Shown piece after piece: positions 22,851 through 33,043 of a stretch of DNA of 64,000 nucleotides. The notes beneath the pieces were generated by a model. It had not been told where the DNA came from. It searched no databases and was given only the letters and a program-made list of their open reading frames with translations. This stretch comes from Symbiodinium natans. Lineage: Eukaryota > Sar > Dinophyceae > Suessiales > Symbiodiniaceae. The translations under genes were made by a program, and so were the position numbers. The stretch lies in the NCBI GenBank assembly GCA_905221605.1, contig CAJNDS010002346.1:1079240-1143239 (forward strand), read 5' to 3'. Every line of letters begins with the position of its first letter. Position 1 is the first letter of the stretch.

Positions 22851-25800
22851 TAAAATTATTAAAATTATTAAAATTATTAAAATCTTAAAATTATTAAAAT
22901 TATTAATTTCTGCCCTGAGAGGCTCCCGGAAAATTAACATTATTAAAATTATTAAAAGTATGGAAATTATTAAAATTATTTCTGCCCTGAGAGGCTCCCG
23001 GAAAATTAAAATTATTAAAATTATTAAAATTATTAAATTATTAAAATTATTAAAATTATTCTTTTCTGCCCTGAGAGGCTCCCTGAAAATTAAAATTAGA
23101 AAAAATATTAAAATTATGAAAATTATTAATTTCTGCCCTGACAGGCTCCCGGAAAATTAAAATTATTAAAATTATTAAAATTATTAAAATTATTAAAATT
23201 ATTAAATTATTAAAATTATTAAAATTATTAAAATTATTAAAATTATTAATTTCTGCCCTGAGAGGCTCCCGGAAAATTAAAATTATTAAAATTATTAAAA
23301 TTATTAAAATTATTAAAATTATTATTAAAATTATTAAAATTATTAAAATTATTAAAATTATTAAAATTATTAAAATTATTAAAATTATTATTTTCTGCCC
23401 TGAGAGGCTCCCTGAAAATTAAAATTAGAAAAAATATTAAAATTATTAAAATTATTAAAATTATTAATGTCTGCCCTGAGAGGCTCCCGGAAAATTAAAA
23501 TTATTAAAACTATTAAAATTTTTAATTTCTGCCCTGAGAGGCTCCCGGAAAATTAAAATTATTAAAATTATTAAAAATTATTAAAATTATTAAAATTATT
23601 AATTTCTGCCCTGAGAGGCTCCCCGAAAATTAAAATTATTAAAATTATTAAAATTATTAAAATTATTAAAATTATTAAAATGATTAAAATTATTAAAATT
23701 ATTAATTTCTGCCCTGAGAGGCTCCCGGAAAATTAACATTATTAAAATTATTAAAAGTATGGAAATTATTAAAATTATTTCTGCCCTGAGAGGCTCCCGG
23801 AAAATTAAAATTATTAAAATTATTAAAATTATGAAAAATAATTAAAATTATTAAAATTATTAAAATTCTTAAAATTATTAAAATTATTCTTTTCTGCCCT
23901 GAGAGGCTCCCTGAAAATTAAAATTAGAAAAAATATTAAAATTATGAAAATTATGAATTTCTGCCCTGACAGGCTCCCGGAAAATTAAAATTATTAAAAT
24001 TAGTAAAATTATTAAAATTATTAAAATTATTAAAATTATTAAAACTATTAAAATTATTAATTTCTGCCCTGAGAGGCTCCCGGAAAATTAAAAATATTAA
24101 AATTATTAACATTATTAAAATTATTGAAATAATTAAAATTATTATTTTCTGCCCTGAGAGGCTCCCTGAAAATTAAAATTAGAAAAAATATTAAAATTAT
24201 TAAAATTATTAATGTCTGCCCTGAGAGGCTCCCGGAAAATTAAAATTATTAAAATTATTAAAATTATTAAAATTATTAAAATTATTAAAATTATTAATTT
24301 CTGCCCTGAGAGGCTCCCCGAAAATTAAAATTATTAAAATTATTAAAATTATTAAAATTATTAAAATTATTAAAATTATTAAAATTATTAATTTCTGCCC
24401 TGAGAGGCTCCCGGAAAATTAAAATTATTAAAATTATTAAAATTATTAAAATTATTAAAAATATCAAAATTCTTATTTTCTGCCCTGAGAGGCTCCCGGA
24501 AAATTAAAATTATTAAAATTATTAAAATTATTAAAATTATTAAAATTATTAAAATTATGAAACAATTAATAATTAAAATTTTAATAATTTTAATAATTTC
24601 AATACTTTTAATAATTTTAATAATTTTAATAATTTTAATAATTTTAATAATTTTAATTTTCCGGGAGTCTCTCAGGGCAGAAATTAATAATTTTAATATT
24701 TTTAACAATTTTAATAATTTTAATAATTTTCATAATTTTAATAATTTTAATAATTTTAATAATTTTCATAATTTTAATTTTCCGGGAGCCTCCCAGGGCA
24801 GAAATTAATATTTTTAATAATTTTACTAATTTTAATAATTTTAATAATTTTAATTTTCCGGGAGCCTCTCAGGGCAGAAATTAATAATTTTAATAATTTT
24901 AATAATTTTAATAATTTTAATTTTCCGGGAGCCTCTCAGGGCAGAAATTAATAATTTTAATAATTTTTCATAATTTTAATAATTTTAATAATTTTAATAA
25001 TTTTAATAATTTTAATAATTTTAATAATTTTAAGAATTTTAATAATTTTAATAATTTTAATTTTCCGGGAGCCTCCCAGGGCAGAAATTAATAATTTTAA
25101 TAATTTTAATAATTTTAATAATTTAATAATTTTAATAATTTTAATAATTTTAATAATTTTAATAATTTTAATTTTCCGGGAGCCTCTCAGGGCAGAAATT
25201 AATAATTTTAATAATTTTAATACTTTTAATAATTTTAATAATTTTAATAATTTTAATTTTCGGGTAGCCTCTCAGGGCAGAAATTAATAATTTTAATAAT
25301 TTTAATAATTTTTCATAATTTTAATAATTTTTAATAATTTTAATAATTTTAATGTTCCGGGAGCCTCTTAGGGCAGAAATTAATAATTTTAATAATTTTA
25401 ATAATTTTAATAATTTTAATAATTTTAATTTTCCGGGAGCCTCTCAGGGCAGAAATTAATAATTTTTATAATTTTAATAATTTTAATAATTTTAATAATT
25501 TTAATAATTTTAATAATTTTAATAATTTTAATTTTCCGGGAGCCTCTCAGGGCAGAAATTAATAATTTTAATAATTTTAATAATTTTAATAATTTTAATT
25601 TTCCGGGAGCCTCTCATGGCAGAAATTAATAATTTTAATAATTTTAATAATTTTTAATAATTTTAATAATTTTAATAATTTTATTTTTCCGGGAGCCTCT
25701 CAGGGCAGAAATTAATAATTTTAATAATTTTAATATTGTTAATAATTTTAATTTTCCGGGAGCCTCTCAGGATTATTAAAAATATTAAAAATATTAAAAT

Positions 25801-25912
25801 TATTAAAATTATTAAAATTATTAAAATTATTAAAATTATTAAAATTATTAAAATTATTAAAATTATTAAAGTTATTAAAATTATTAAAATTATTAAAATT
25901 ATTAATTTCTGC
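22850..25912. repeat. ATTAAAATT minisatellite with GC-rich spacers and central inversion
   Basis: Runs of ATTAAAATT nonamers are broken every 50-150 bases by a conserved spacer TCTGCCCTGAGAGGCTCCCG then GAAAATTAAAA. I count roughly 19 spacers in this orientation up to about 24500. From about 24600 the same spacer is reversed (CGGGAGCCTCTCAGGGCAGA) in about 13 copies, and the last 150 bases flip back. The turning point near 24565-24600 is a palindromic AATTAAAATTTTAATAATT. Confidence 0.95.
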
Positions 25913-25937
25913 CAACGTCCTTTTGAAATCCGACCGT

Positions 25938-26031
25938 AGGGTCTATTTAGAAGCCGTGCTCTTCTAGGTTTATTACATTTAGGTATATGGACCTGTATTA
26001 TAAATCACAAGCCCCAGCTTCTAAATAGACC
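25938..26031. mobile_element. MITE family 7, complete copy (right boundary)
   Basis: GGGTCTATTTAGAAGC at the left and GCTTCTAAATAGACCC at the right are a perfect 16-base inverted repeat around about 60 bases. Confidence 0.85.
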
Positions 26032-26060
26032 CGGTTTTGCTCACACACTGGGGGGGGGTG

Positions 26061-27311
26061 GGGCTAAACCCCTAACCCGCAAAGGCCTAAACCTTTGCTG
26101 TTTAATTCGGAGTTTGGTGTTTTACGGATTTGCCACCTCCCAGACCTTCGGCTCCACTCTTTTCTTGCCCACTTGAGGCCACTTTCAGGATCCAGTGCAC
26201 AAAAGTCTCTTGGGTTACAACCAAAGCACAATTCCAGAAAATCGCGCCTGCGCTGTGGCGAGAGCACTAGTTCGAACCTGAACTGTCTGAGCCAAAACGC
26301 CGAAACAAACACCGAACCGAAAATCGCGATTTGAAAGCTTAACATGGGGAATAAGCAAAACGCGCGCACATTCGAGCAAAAATGTCAACCAAAAAAACGA
26401 TCAGGCTTGGAGCGAGAGTGCATTTTGCAGATCAAATGACCTAAGCCCTCAGTGTTTTCGAGCCCTGCCACTGCTGTGGCGACCACGAAAATGTGCGTCT
26501 TACTTGGGTTTTCGGGCCCCCGGATGCGAAAAATGTAAACACAAAATGTGTTCAGTCACACGGCCTCTTACGGGCGCCGGCACCTTGTTTTTGCTTACCT
26601 GGGTCATTGGAGAAGTTAAGAGGTCTGGCGAGTCTCCGAGGGTTTTCGGGGGTTTTGGTGCAAAATAAGGATTTGGGTGGGCTTTGTTTTCTTTTTTCTT
26701 GGGGGGATGTAGGTCAAAATGAAACCCGAAAATGATGTTTTGGTCCTCGCCCCACAAAGCCCAGAGCCCTGAGTTGGGTTTGGGGCTTGGGGTGTAGGGG
26801 CAAGAGGGTTTAGGGGTAAGGGTTTAGGCTGCAGGGGTTTAGGGTTTAGGGGTCCAGCTTCAAAAGGGGCCTGGGGGTTTAGGGCTTGGGTTGCACAAAC
26901 ATTTTTTGTTTTAACGAATGGTTGAGCCTGGGTTCAGGGTTACACAACCATCCATAGAAACCCGTTAGAACCCCAGAACCGCCCCAAGCACCCAGATCCT
27001 CAGCCCTAAGCCCTAAACCCTAAACTCATAATCGAGAAGTGTGCCAAGCCAAAAAAAACTCACAGGCCCCCAAACCTCTTCCTTCCCCCACCCAAAAGGG
27101 TACCCCCGCCCCCGCCCTGGGGGATACTTTCTGGGCACCTTTCCTCAACCCTAGACCCTAAAACCCTAAGCCCTATTATCCCTAACCCTTAATCCTAAAC
27201 CCTGAACCCGAAGCCCTAAACGAGCGATCTTGCTCCTGGAGTGACTTGGGTCAGCCTGAGGTTGCCCTTTGATGCAGGGGGTGGGGGTTGTTTGGGTGAT
27301 TGCACGAGCGT
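26061..27311. other. unique and degenerate telomere-type sequence, no gene called
   Basis: 26090-26760 is free of telomere-type repeats and carries modest open frames on both strands (for example 26064-26369 minus and 26493-26735 plus), none with family motifs. The rest is degenerate TTTAGGG/CCCTAAA with short islands. Unrecognised exons cannot be excluded. Confidence 0.5.
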
Positions 27312-27467
27312 GAACCCTGCACCCTAAACCCAAAACCCTAAACCCTAAAACCCAAACCCTAACCCTAAACCCTAAACCCTAAACCCTAAACCCTAAACCC
27401 TAAACCCTAAACCCTAAACCCTAAACCCTAAACCCTAAACCCTAAACCCTAAACCCTAAACCCTGAA
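27312..27467. repeat. CCCTAAA tract before an acceptor
   Basis: Long array ending about ten bases before the acceptor of the candidate terminal exon. Confidence 0.97.
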
Positions 27468-27476
27468 CAGTTGCAG

Positions 27477-27566
27477 GGCTTCACGGGCAATGCCCGGAAG
27501 ACGACCCTGGGCTTCAAGACGCCTGGAAACCTCCGCTCGATGGTGGACCTGAAGATGCCCGGTTGA
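27477..27566 (+). CDS. candidate terminal exon with stop codon
   Basis: GTTGCAG|G acceptor, then GFTGNARKTTLGFKTPGNLR followed by SMVDLKMPG and TGA at 27564. Phase 0 fits the exon ending at 14928, which would place the whole 15.1-26.1 kb block in one intron. It could instead end an unrelated gene. Confidence 0.5.
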   Translation, partial: GFTGNARKTTLGFKTPGNLRSMVDLKMPG

Positions 27567-28145
27567 GGGATTGGGGTTTAGGGCTAGGGTTTAGGGTTTA
27601 GGGCTAGGGTTTAGGGTTTAGGGTTTCGGGTTCAGGGTTCAGGGTCCAGGGTCCTGCATCCCACGAAGCCCGAAGCCCCAGGACTAAAAACGAGCCTCCT
27701 GTGCTTCAAGAGCTTCGGGTTAAGAAAGGGGCAGGCCGGCTAGGGTTTAGGGTTTAGGGTTTAGGGTTTAGGGTTTCGGGTTAGGGTTTAGGGTTTAAGG
27801 TTTAGGGTTTAGGGTCTAGGGTCTAGGGTGGGGTTTAGGGTTTAGGGTTTAGGGAAAGACGCAGACCTAAACGCTCAGCCCTAAGCCCTCAAACCCGAAA
27901 CCTGAATCCCAAGAGCCTTAACTTCAACCCCTCACCTTCAATCAAACCTTTGAAAGGCGAGGAGGTCTGAAGCACTACCCCCCCCCCCCTCCCCTCCGGG
28001 ACAAAAAACTCAGACATCGAAGGCGCCATGGCATGCTCCCCCCCCCCGCAAACCCAAGATGCTTCTGTAGATCCCAAAGGGAAGCACTTCTGAATTAGGG
28101 GGTAATCCTTGAACCTACACAAGGGTCCTAACCCTAAAACCCTAA
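27567..28145. repeat. degenerate telomere-type sequence
   Basis: TTTAGGG units, mostly imperfect, then a C11 run near 27978 and a C9 run near 28039. No exon recognised. It ends in the CCCTAAAACCC repeats that form the retroelement target. Confidence 0.7.
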
Positions 28146-28156
28146 AACCCTTAAAC

Positions 28157-28182
28157 GGGAATTCTAGCCTGCTAGAATTCCC
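28157..28182. promoter_or_regulatory. 5'-terminal perfect palindrome of the retroelement
   Basis: GGGAATTCTAGC, two bases, GCTAGAATTCCC: 12-base arms with a CT loop at the exact element start. It would form a stable hairpin in the transcript. Function unknown. Confidence 0.8.
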
Positions 28183-28366
28183 TAGGAGTGTAAACATTCA
28201 GATACCGAAATGTTTTATAGCGACCCTAGTGCCCGCAGAAAATTTGGTGCTGTTGGGTCCGCTGATTTTCACCGTTGGCTGTTGTCAAGATTTGCAGATC
28301 TTGTGTCAGCCAGCTTTTTGTTTTAGAGCCGCAGACGTCTTGGCTCAGAGATTTATTTTCGGAGCC

Positions 28367-28711
28367 ATGGATCGGTCTGGCGGGCAGCCGTCACAGAGCT
28401 GGTCAGATGTCTTTGTTGCGTTGATCAGCCTGGTTCTTCACCTGTCCCGTCCGGAGATTGAGACGCTTAGAGACCACGCAGCTGGCCTCATCGCTGCCAG
28501 AGATGTGGCGACCTCGAGTGCCGCTGCTGGTGCTGGGCCTGGAGTTCGCCGTGAAGGGGGCGGTGCTGAAGAGCCTCCTGAGTGGTGCGTTTGTGGCGGC
28601 CGGTGCACAGTCTGTTCGCGGGGGTGGTGCAGCAAACGTGGCGCTCATTCCTACAGTGGGCGGTGCACTTGCCACCAGTGCCACGTGCGGCTGAAGAATG
28701 GCAGAAGGTGA
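28367..28711 (+). CDS. retroelement ORF1, Cys-rich putative nucleic-acid-binding protein
   Basis: 114 residues from an ATG in the context GGAGCCATGG, almost the same as that of ORF2. The N-terminal half is helical in character (SWSDVFVALISLVLHLSRPE). The last 40 residues hold a dense cysteine cluster, CVCGGRCTVCSRGWC then CTCHQCHVRLKNGRR. This fits a zinc-binding, basic-tailed ORF1/Gag-like protein but is not the retroviral CCHC knuckle. An in-frame extension upstream to 28109 crosses the element boundary and is not used. Confidence 0.6.
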   Translation: MDRSGGQPSQSWSDVFVALISLVLHLSRPEIETLRDHAAGLIAARDVATSSAAAGAGPGVRREGGGAEEPPEWCVCGGRCTVCSRGWCSKRGAHSYSGRCTCHQCHVRLKNGRR

Positions 28712-28928
28712 GTGATTCGGCTTCGGCTGACGACAGGTCAGCCGGAAATGTAGTTTTTGGACCGGACGTGTTAGCGCTGCTGGCACAAATGGTCACACAT
28801 GCCGCCTTATGTTGTGGTGTATACGTCAACTTGACGCTGCGGCTGCTTCTTTCGGATTGTGTTCCGGTTGTATGTTGTTTGTTTCAGGACGTTGTGGCTT
28901 AAAGCAGCTGTGTTTGAGCCGTCGAGCC

Positions 28929-31900
28929 ATGGCTTCGTGGGTGTCGCTCCCTGACCTCGCGGTTGATGATGAAAGAGAGCAAGGGGAATCCCCGTTGCTC
29001 TACTCAGAGCGGAGAACATTGCCTCAGCAGCTTCACGCCGAAAATCAGACTAAGCTGCAGACTGTTGGCGCCAATCTCAGCTTGGCCATTGCTGAGACGA
29101 CTTTGCGTGCAACTACACCTGTTGATGAGGTGGACAAGCATTTGCTGGATTTGGCCACTGTCGTCACGGTTGGCTGCCGACTCAGAACTATGAGGCGGGT
29201 GGTGTATGTGCCGACTTCGCCGAATGAAGGCACTATTGAGCTTTCTGCTGAGTTGGCAGTTGGGCTGAGAACCAAGTCGATCAGTGATCAGTATGCTGAG
29301 CGTTTTGCTGAGCTGTCACTGGACGGCTTGGGGCCTGGAGTTGCGCCGCAGAATTTAAATCGTGGCAGCAGCTCTGCAATGATCGGGCAATTCATCAATG
29401 CTATGGATCTGCGACATTGTCAGGGCGCTGCTTGCAGTTACATTTGGGCCCGAGCTTGGTCCAATTTTTCTGTCATGGCCATGGCGATGACCGGTGAGCT
29501 CGACGCGGTTTGGAGTGCGGCTCCGGCGGAGATGTTCTTTGAAGCGCGGGCTGCCGGTTCTGGTGCAGCCATAGTTAATCACGCTGCAGAGCTATTCAGT
29601 GGCAGGGGCTTTGTTGTTGAAGTTTCAGCAAATGAGATGGATCAGTATGCCCCGGCCCTGAGATGCTTGCTCAGCACCGGGCCCATCGTTACGCCAAGGT
29701 TTGACACTACGTCGCTGCGTGTTGACGGCAACGTCTTCGATCCTTTGAACGGGATCCGGTGCCCTGAGCTCGTCGGCAGGCCTAGCCGTGCTGAGTATGC
29801 CAACGGGCCTGTTGTGGGAGGCGAGATCCTTATGCTGGCGTCCGGATTCAGATTCTTGGATCCGATCACCGTGTGGGCCATCAATACAGGTGCGGAACTA
29901 CGATCGCCCGTGCCCGGTGGAGCGGCGCTTGGCAGCCTGGGGGACAACGATTTGCTTAATGCCGGAGCACCAATTCTGGGCAATCCGCAAGGTGCTGATT
30001 TTGTTCCTGCTGTTGCTGCCGTGAATAAGCTTCGCCTTCAAGATCTTGAATCTGCGATGAGGTTGCTTGTTCGGGCGTTTCCATCCCCTGTGGCCGTGGA
30101 GGTAGGATGGATGTTGGCCACAAATCGGATGGCAGCTCCTCAATGGATTGGTGCCACGGATGGTGACAACATCGGCACCACCGCTAGCGGCCAGCTGGGT
30201 TCAATTGCTGTGCCGCACAGCGGGTCGCTGATATCAGCTCATGTTGTGTTTGGTGGCTTTGTTCAGTATCAGGCTAAAGCCGCTGACATGCTGGCCTTTG
30301 CTTTGAAGTATTTCCGTGGCGTCGGACTGGTGGATATTCTGAAAAGCGGCTGGTTTTGGGCCCGCGTAATTGGGACTGCGCTGTCTCAAGCTTTGCGATA
30401 TGTGGGGATTGACCACCCCGCTGAAGCAAGCATACATAGCCCGTCCATTTGGTTCTACACAGATGGAGCAGGCACCAAAGGGAAAGCCACGGGTACCACA
30501 CCAGCAGGTTGGGGTTGGTGCGCACGCCTCTCCCCAAACGGGGACGGGACCACACCGCCAGATCTTACGGCCTCCGGCCCGGTTTGTACCGACCAGCGAC
30601 ACGTTAAATACATCGGCGCTAGAGTAGGATCCAATAATACAGGCGAGCTTACTGCCATCATAGAGGCACTGCTATACGCGCATGAGCTGGAGTACAGGGA
30701 AGTGGTCATTTACGCAGACAGCCAATGGTCCCTTAACATGATCACAGGTAAGTGGCGCCCTAAAACCAACAAAGACCTGGTGCTCTTGGCGCAGACGCTA
30801 GCCTACGAAGCAGGAATCAAAACAAGTTTTCAGTGGGTTAAGGGTCATGCAGGTCACTACTACAACTGCATAGCAGATGGCTTGGCAGCACAGGGTAGGG
30901 ATAGCAAAGAGTATAAGGGAGGCAGGAGACAACCAATAGCAACGCACGCCTCACAGACCACGCCCCCCACCATGCACGGCTCGCTCACCGATTTCCTCAA
31001 CGCGGCCAAACATTCTGCCCAGGAACACTTCCCCCTGCAACAGCGCACCATTGCCAAACCCTGGATTCGTGAAGCCACGCTGAGGGCCCTGGCGCAGGCC
31101 CGTGTTGCTCAAGCTGAACAGTCGGAGGACTGGAAAAAGTTGCGCAACCAGGCTAAAAGATTAGCACGTAAAGATAGGGTCCATTGGGTTCATGAGCAAC
31201 TGCTGGCTGATCCGGCAGGGACCACATCGCCAGTGTGGAACACGGTTAGACGTCAGCGTAAAGGTTTTCAAGGCCGCCGTACTCAGCTTATAGTAGAGGG
31301 TAAGCCAGTACCATGGACGTCAACCCATGTTGCTTTCCGAAATCATCTACAGGACACACAGTGGGGACAACCACACATCCCGGACCACTCCGCACAGAAA
31401 CGCTCCACGAGATTACCCCTCCGTCAGCCAGCACCGGATGAGCCCTTGTTTACCCGCGGCGAATTGTTGGATGCCTTGGGTAAAACCAAAAAGGGGAAAG
31501 CGCCGGGCCCCGATGGTATAGTTAACGAAATCCTTCAGCTTTTGGACGCGGAGGGCGAAAGGCGCCTGCTGGAGTTTTATATCGAAGTTTGGAACAACAG
31601 GACCACACCGCCAGATTGGTCTCACGCAACAATAGTTTCTATTTACAAGGGAAAGGGGGATGACTCGGACCCGGCATCATACCGCCCCATTTCCTTACTT
31701 AACGTTACCTACAAGGTGTATGCTGCAATGCTCCAAGCTAGGCTGGCTAGCGCATTTGATGAAAGACTTCGTCCACAGCAGTTTGGTTTCAGGGCTGGAA
31801 GGGGCACACGTCACCCCCTGTTCGTGGTCAGAAGGGCTATGGAGTGGTCGACCATGACTAACAGAAACCTACAATTACTATTTCTAGACTGGAAACAGGC

Positions 31901-33032
31901 CTTTGACTCCTTGGACCACACCGCTATGCTACAAGCGCTGCAGCGCTTTGGACTTTCACATAAGATGTTGGACAACATAAAATCTATCTATGCTAATCCA
32001 ACGTTCCAAACAGTAGGTCTTGACCACACCGCCGTAGGACAAGTTAAGGCTGGAATTAGACAAGGATGTCCGCTCAGCCCCTACCTTTTCCTTATTGTGC
32101 TAACTGTGATCTTCGAGGACCTGGACGGGGAATTGCAACAAAGGGGGGTCCCGACCAACACATGGTCAGAGGGGTTCCCGGTGGCAGATATGGAATATGC
32201 AGATGACACGCTACTCCTTGCTCTGACCACACCGCAACTCCAAAGCATTCTAAGCGCCCTGGAGGAGCTTGCAGCGGAATATGGTATGTCCCTAAATAAA
32301 ATTAAAACGGAGCTCCTGGTACGCCCCAACTACTCCGAGCCTGCGCTGCGATTTAAGGATGGGTCAAGCGTCCCCACAAAAACTGTAGTCAAGTACTTGG
32401 GTAGCATGATCTCCTGGACCAAGCCTTTCGAGACAGCTTTTTATCACCGGGCAGCTCTAGCTGAAGAGGCATTCAAAAAACTAAGACTTATATGGAATAG
32501 CACACTCTGCCTCAAAGAGCGTCTCAAAATCTTCCAGGCCACCTTTCTTCCCGTTCTAACTTACGGTCTAGACGCACTTACCCTAACCACACCGCACCTC
32601 AAAAGAATAGATGCATTTTACATTCGTTTCCTTAGAAGAGTAGTGCGAATTAAGGCCTCCTATTACTCCAGAATCCCCAACGTAGAGGTCTATGAACAGG
32701 CACACAGACCACGCCTTCCATCCCACCTGCTCTCGGACATGCAATATAAAATGATGAGGGAGGTATTCTTGGCCCCTAGAAAGGAGGTATATCACTCTGT
32801 AGTCTTCGGTTCGGCTCACAAGGATCGGATTCTCAGCCAGGGACGTCGGCGGGGTATGCAATTTCCCTACTGGGTTGAAGTGGTCTCTCGCCAGTACTTT
32901 CCTCACATTTGCAACTCCCCCGACCACCCCGCCCTCGGACCTCATTATAAGTACGCCCAAATACACAAGGAGCTGAGAAACCCCCAACTCGGGAAGACGC
33001 CAAAGCGCGCGGACTGGCGCGCAGGGCCATAG
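28929..33032 (+). CDS. retroelement ORF2: N-terminal domain, RNase H, reverse transcriptase
   Basis: 1367 residues. Start at 28929 (MASWVSLPDL) chosen for its GAGCCATGG context; an in-frame ATG 40 codons earlier at 28809 is possible. Residues 1 to about 500 match no family I recognise; they are Ala/Gly/Val-rich and poor in Lys. RNase H follows with all four acidic residues: D512 (FYTDGAG), E573 (NTGELTA), D597 (YADS), D650 (IADGLA). The reverse transcriptase has GKAPGPDG near 860, FLDWKQAFD with D987, GIRQGCPLSPYLF, and YADD from Y1090. In most LINEs with RNase H that domain follows the RT, so the order here is unusual. No endonuclease motif is visible. Codon use changes near 30430. Confidence 0.92.
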   Translation: MASWVSLPDLAVDDEREQGESPLLYSERRTLPQQLHAENQTKLQTVGANLSLAIAETTLRATTPVDEVDKHLLDLATVVTVGCRLRTMRRVVYVPTSPNEGTIELSAELAVGLRTKSISDQYAERFAELSLDGLGPGVAPQNLNRGSSSAMIGQFINAMDLRHCQGAACSYIWARAWSNFSVMAMAMTGELDAVWSAAPAEMFFEARAAGSGAAIVNHAAELFSGRGFVVEVSANEMDQYAPALRCLLSTGPIVTPRFDTTSLRVDGNVFDPLNGIRCPELVGRPSRAEYANGPVVGGEILMLASGFRFLDPITVWAINTGAELRSPVPGGAALGSLGDNDLLNAGAPILGNPQGADFVPAVAAVNKLRLQDLESAMRLLVRAFPSPVAVEVGWMLATNRMAAPQWIGATDGDNIGTTASGQLGSIAVPHSGSLISAHVVFGGFVQYQAKAADMLAFALKYFRGVGLVDILKSGWFWARVIGTALSQALRYVGIDHPAEASIHSPSIWFYTDGAGTKGKATGTTPAGWGWCARLSPNGDGTTPPDLTASGPVCTDQRHVKYIGARVGSNNTGELTAIIEALLYAHELEYREVVIYADSQWSLNMITGKWRPKTNKDLVLLAQTLAYEAGIKTSFQWVKGHAGHYYNCIADGLAAQGRDSKEYKGGRRQPIATHASQTTPPTMHGSLTDFLNAAKHSAQEHFPLQQRTIAKPWIREATLRALAQARVAQAEQSEDWKKLRNQAKRLARKDRVHWVHEQLLADPAGTTSPVWNTVRRQRKGFQGRRTQLIVEGKPVPWTSTHVAFRNHLQDTQWGQPHIPDHSAQKRSTRLPLRQPAPDEPLFTRGELLDALGKTKKGKAPGPDGIVNEILQLLDAEGERRLLEFYIEVWNNRTTPPDWSHATIVSIYKGKGDDSDPASYRPISLLNVTYKVYAAMLQARLASAFDERLRPQQFGFRAGRGTRHPLFVVRRAMEWSTMTNRNLQLLFLDWKQAFDSLDHTAMLQALQRFGLSHKMLDNIKSIYANPTFQTVGLDHTAVGQVKAGIRQGCPLSPYLFLIVLTVIFEDLDGELQQRGVPTNTWSEGFPVADMEYADDTLLLALTTPQLQSILSALEELAAEYGMSLNKIKTELLVRPNYSEPALRFKDGSSVPTKTVVKYLGSMISWTKPFETAFYHRAALAEEAFKKLRLIWNSTLCLKERLKIFQATFLPVLTYGLDALTLTTPHLKRIDAFYIRFLRRVVRIKASYYSRIPNVEVYEQAHRPRLPSHLLSDMQYKMMREVFLAPRKEVYHSVVFGSAHKDRILSQGRRRGMQFPYWVEVVSRQYFPHICNSPDHPALGPHYKYAQIHKELRNPQLGKTPKRADWRAGP

Positions 33033-33033
33033 C

Positions 33034-33043
33034 AAAAAAAAAA
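33034..33043 (+). other. poly(A) tail of the retroelement
   Basis: A10 one base after the ORF2 stop, followed directly by CCCTTAAAC. Supports target-primed reverse transcription of a polyadenylated RNA; there is essentially no 3' UTR. Confidence 0.85.

Larger units (their letters stand above)
15130..26060. mobile_element. 10.9 kb anomalous block bounded by inverted element copies
   Basis: At 15141-15200 the sequence TGAGCAAAATAGGGTCTATT leads into TTAGAAGCT and a TATAAATC stretch. At 25975-26053 the reverse complement of nearly the same sequence appears. Inside there are almost no telomere-type repeats; composition is AT/purine-rich, unlike the rest of the window. Two parts: a duplicated purine-rich region (15.4-22.6 kb) and an ATTAAAATT minisatellite (22.85-25.9 kb). 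No convincing gene was found. It may be an inserted element, a heterochromatic satellite, or an insertion that split a MITE; terminal duplications were not established. Confidence 0.65.

Noticed and set aside
28488-33035. Minus-strand and alternate-frame open frames across the retroelement
   Set aside because: Shadows of the GC-rich ORF2; none shows a domain.
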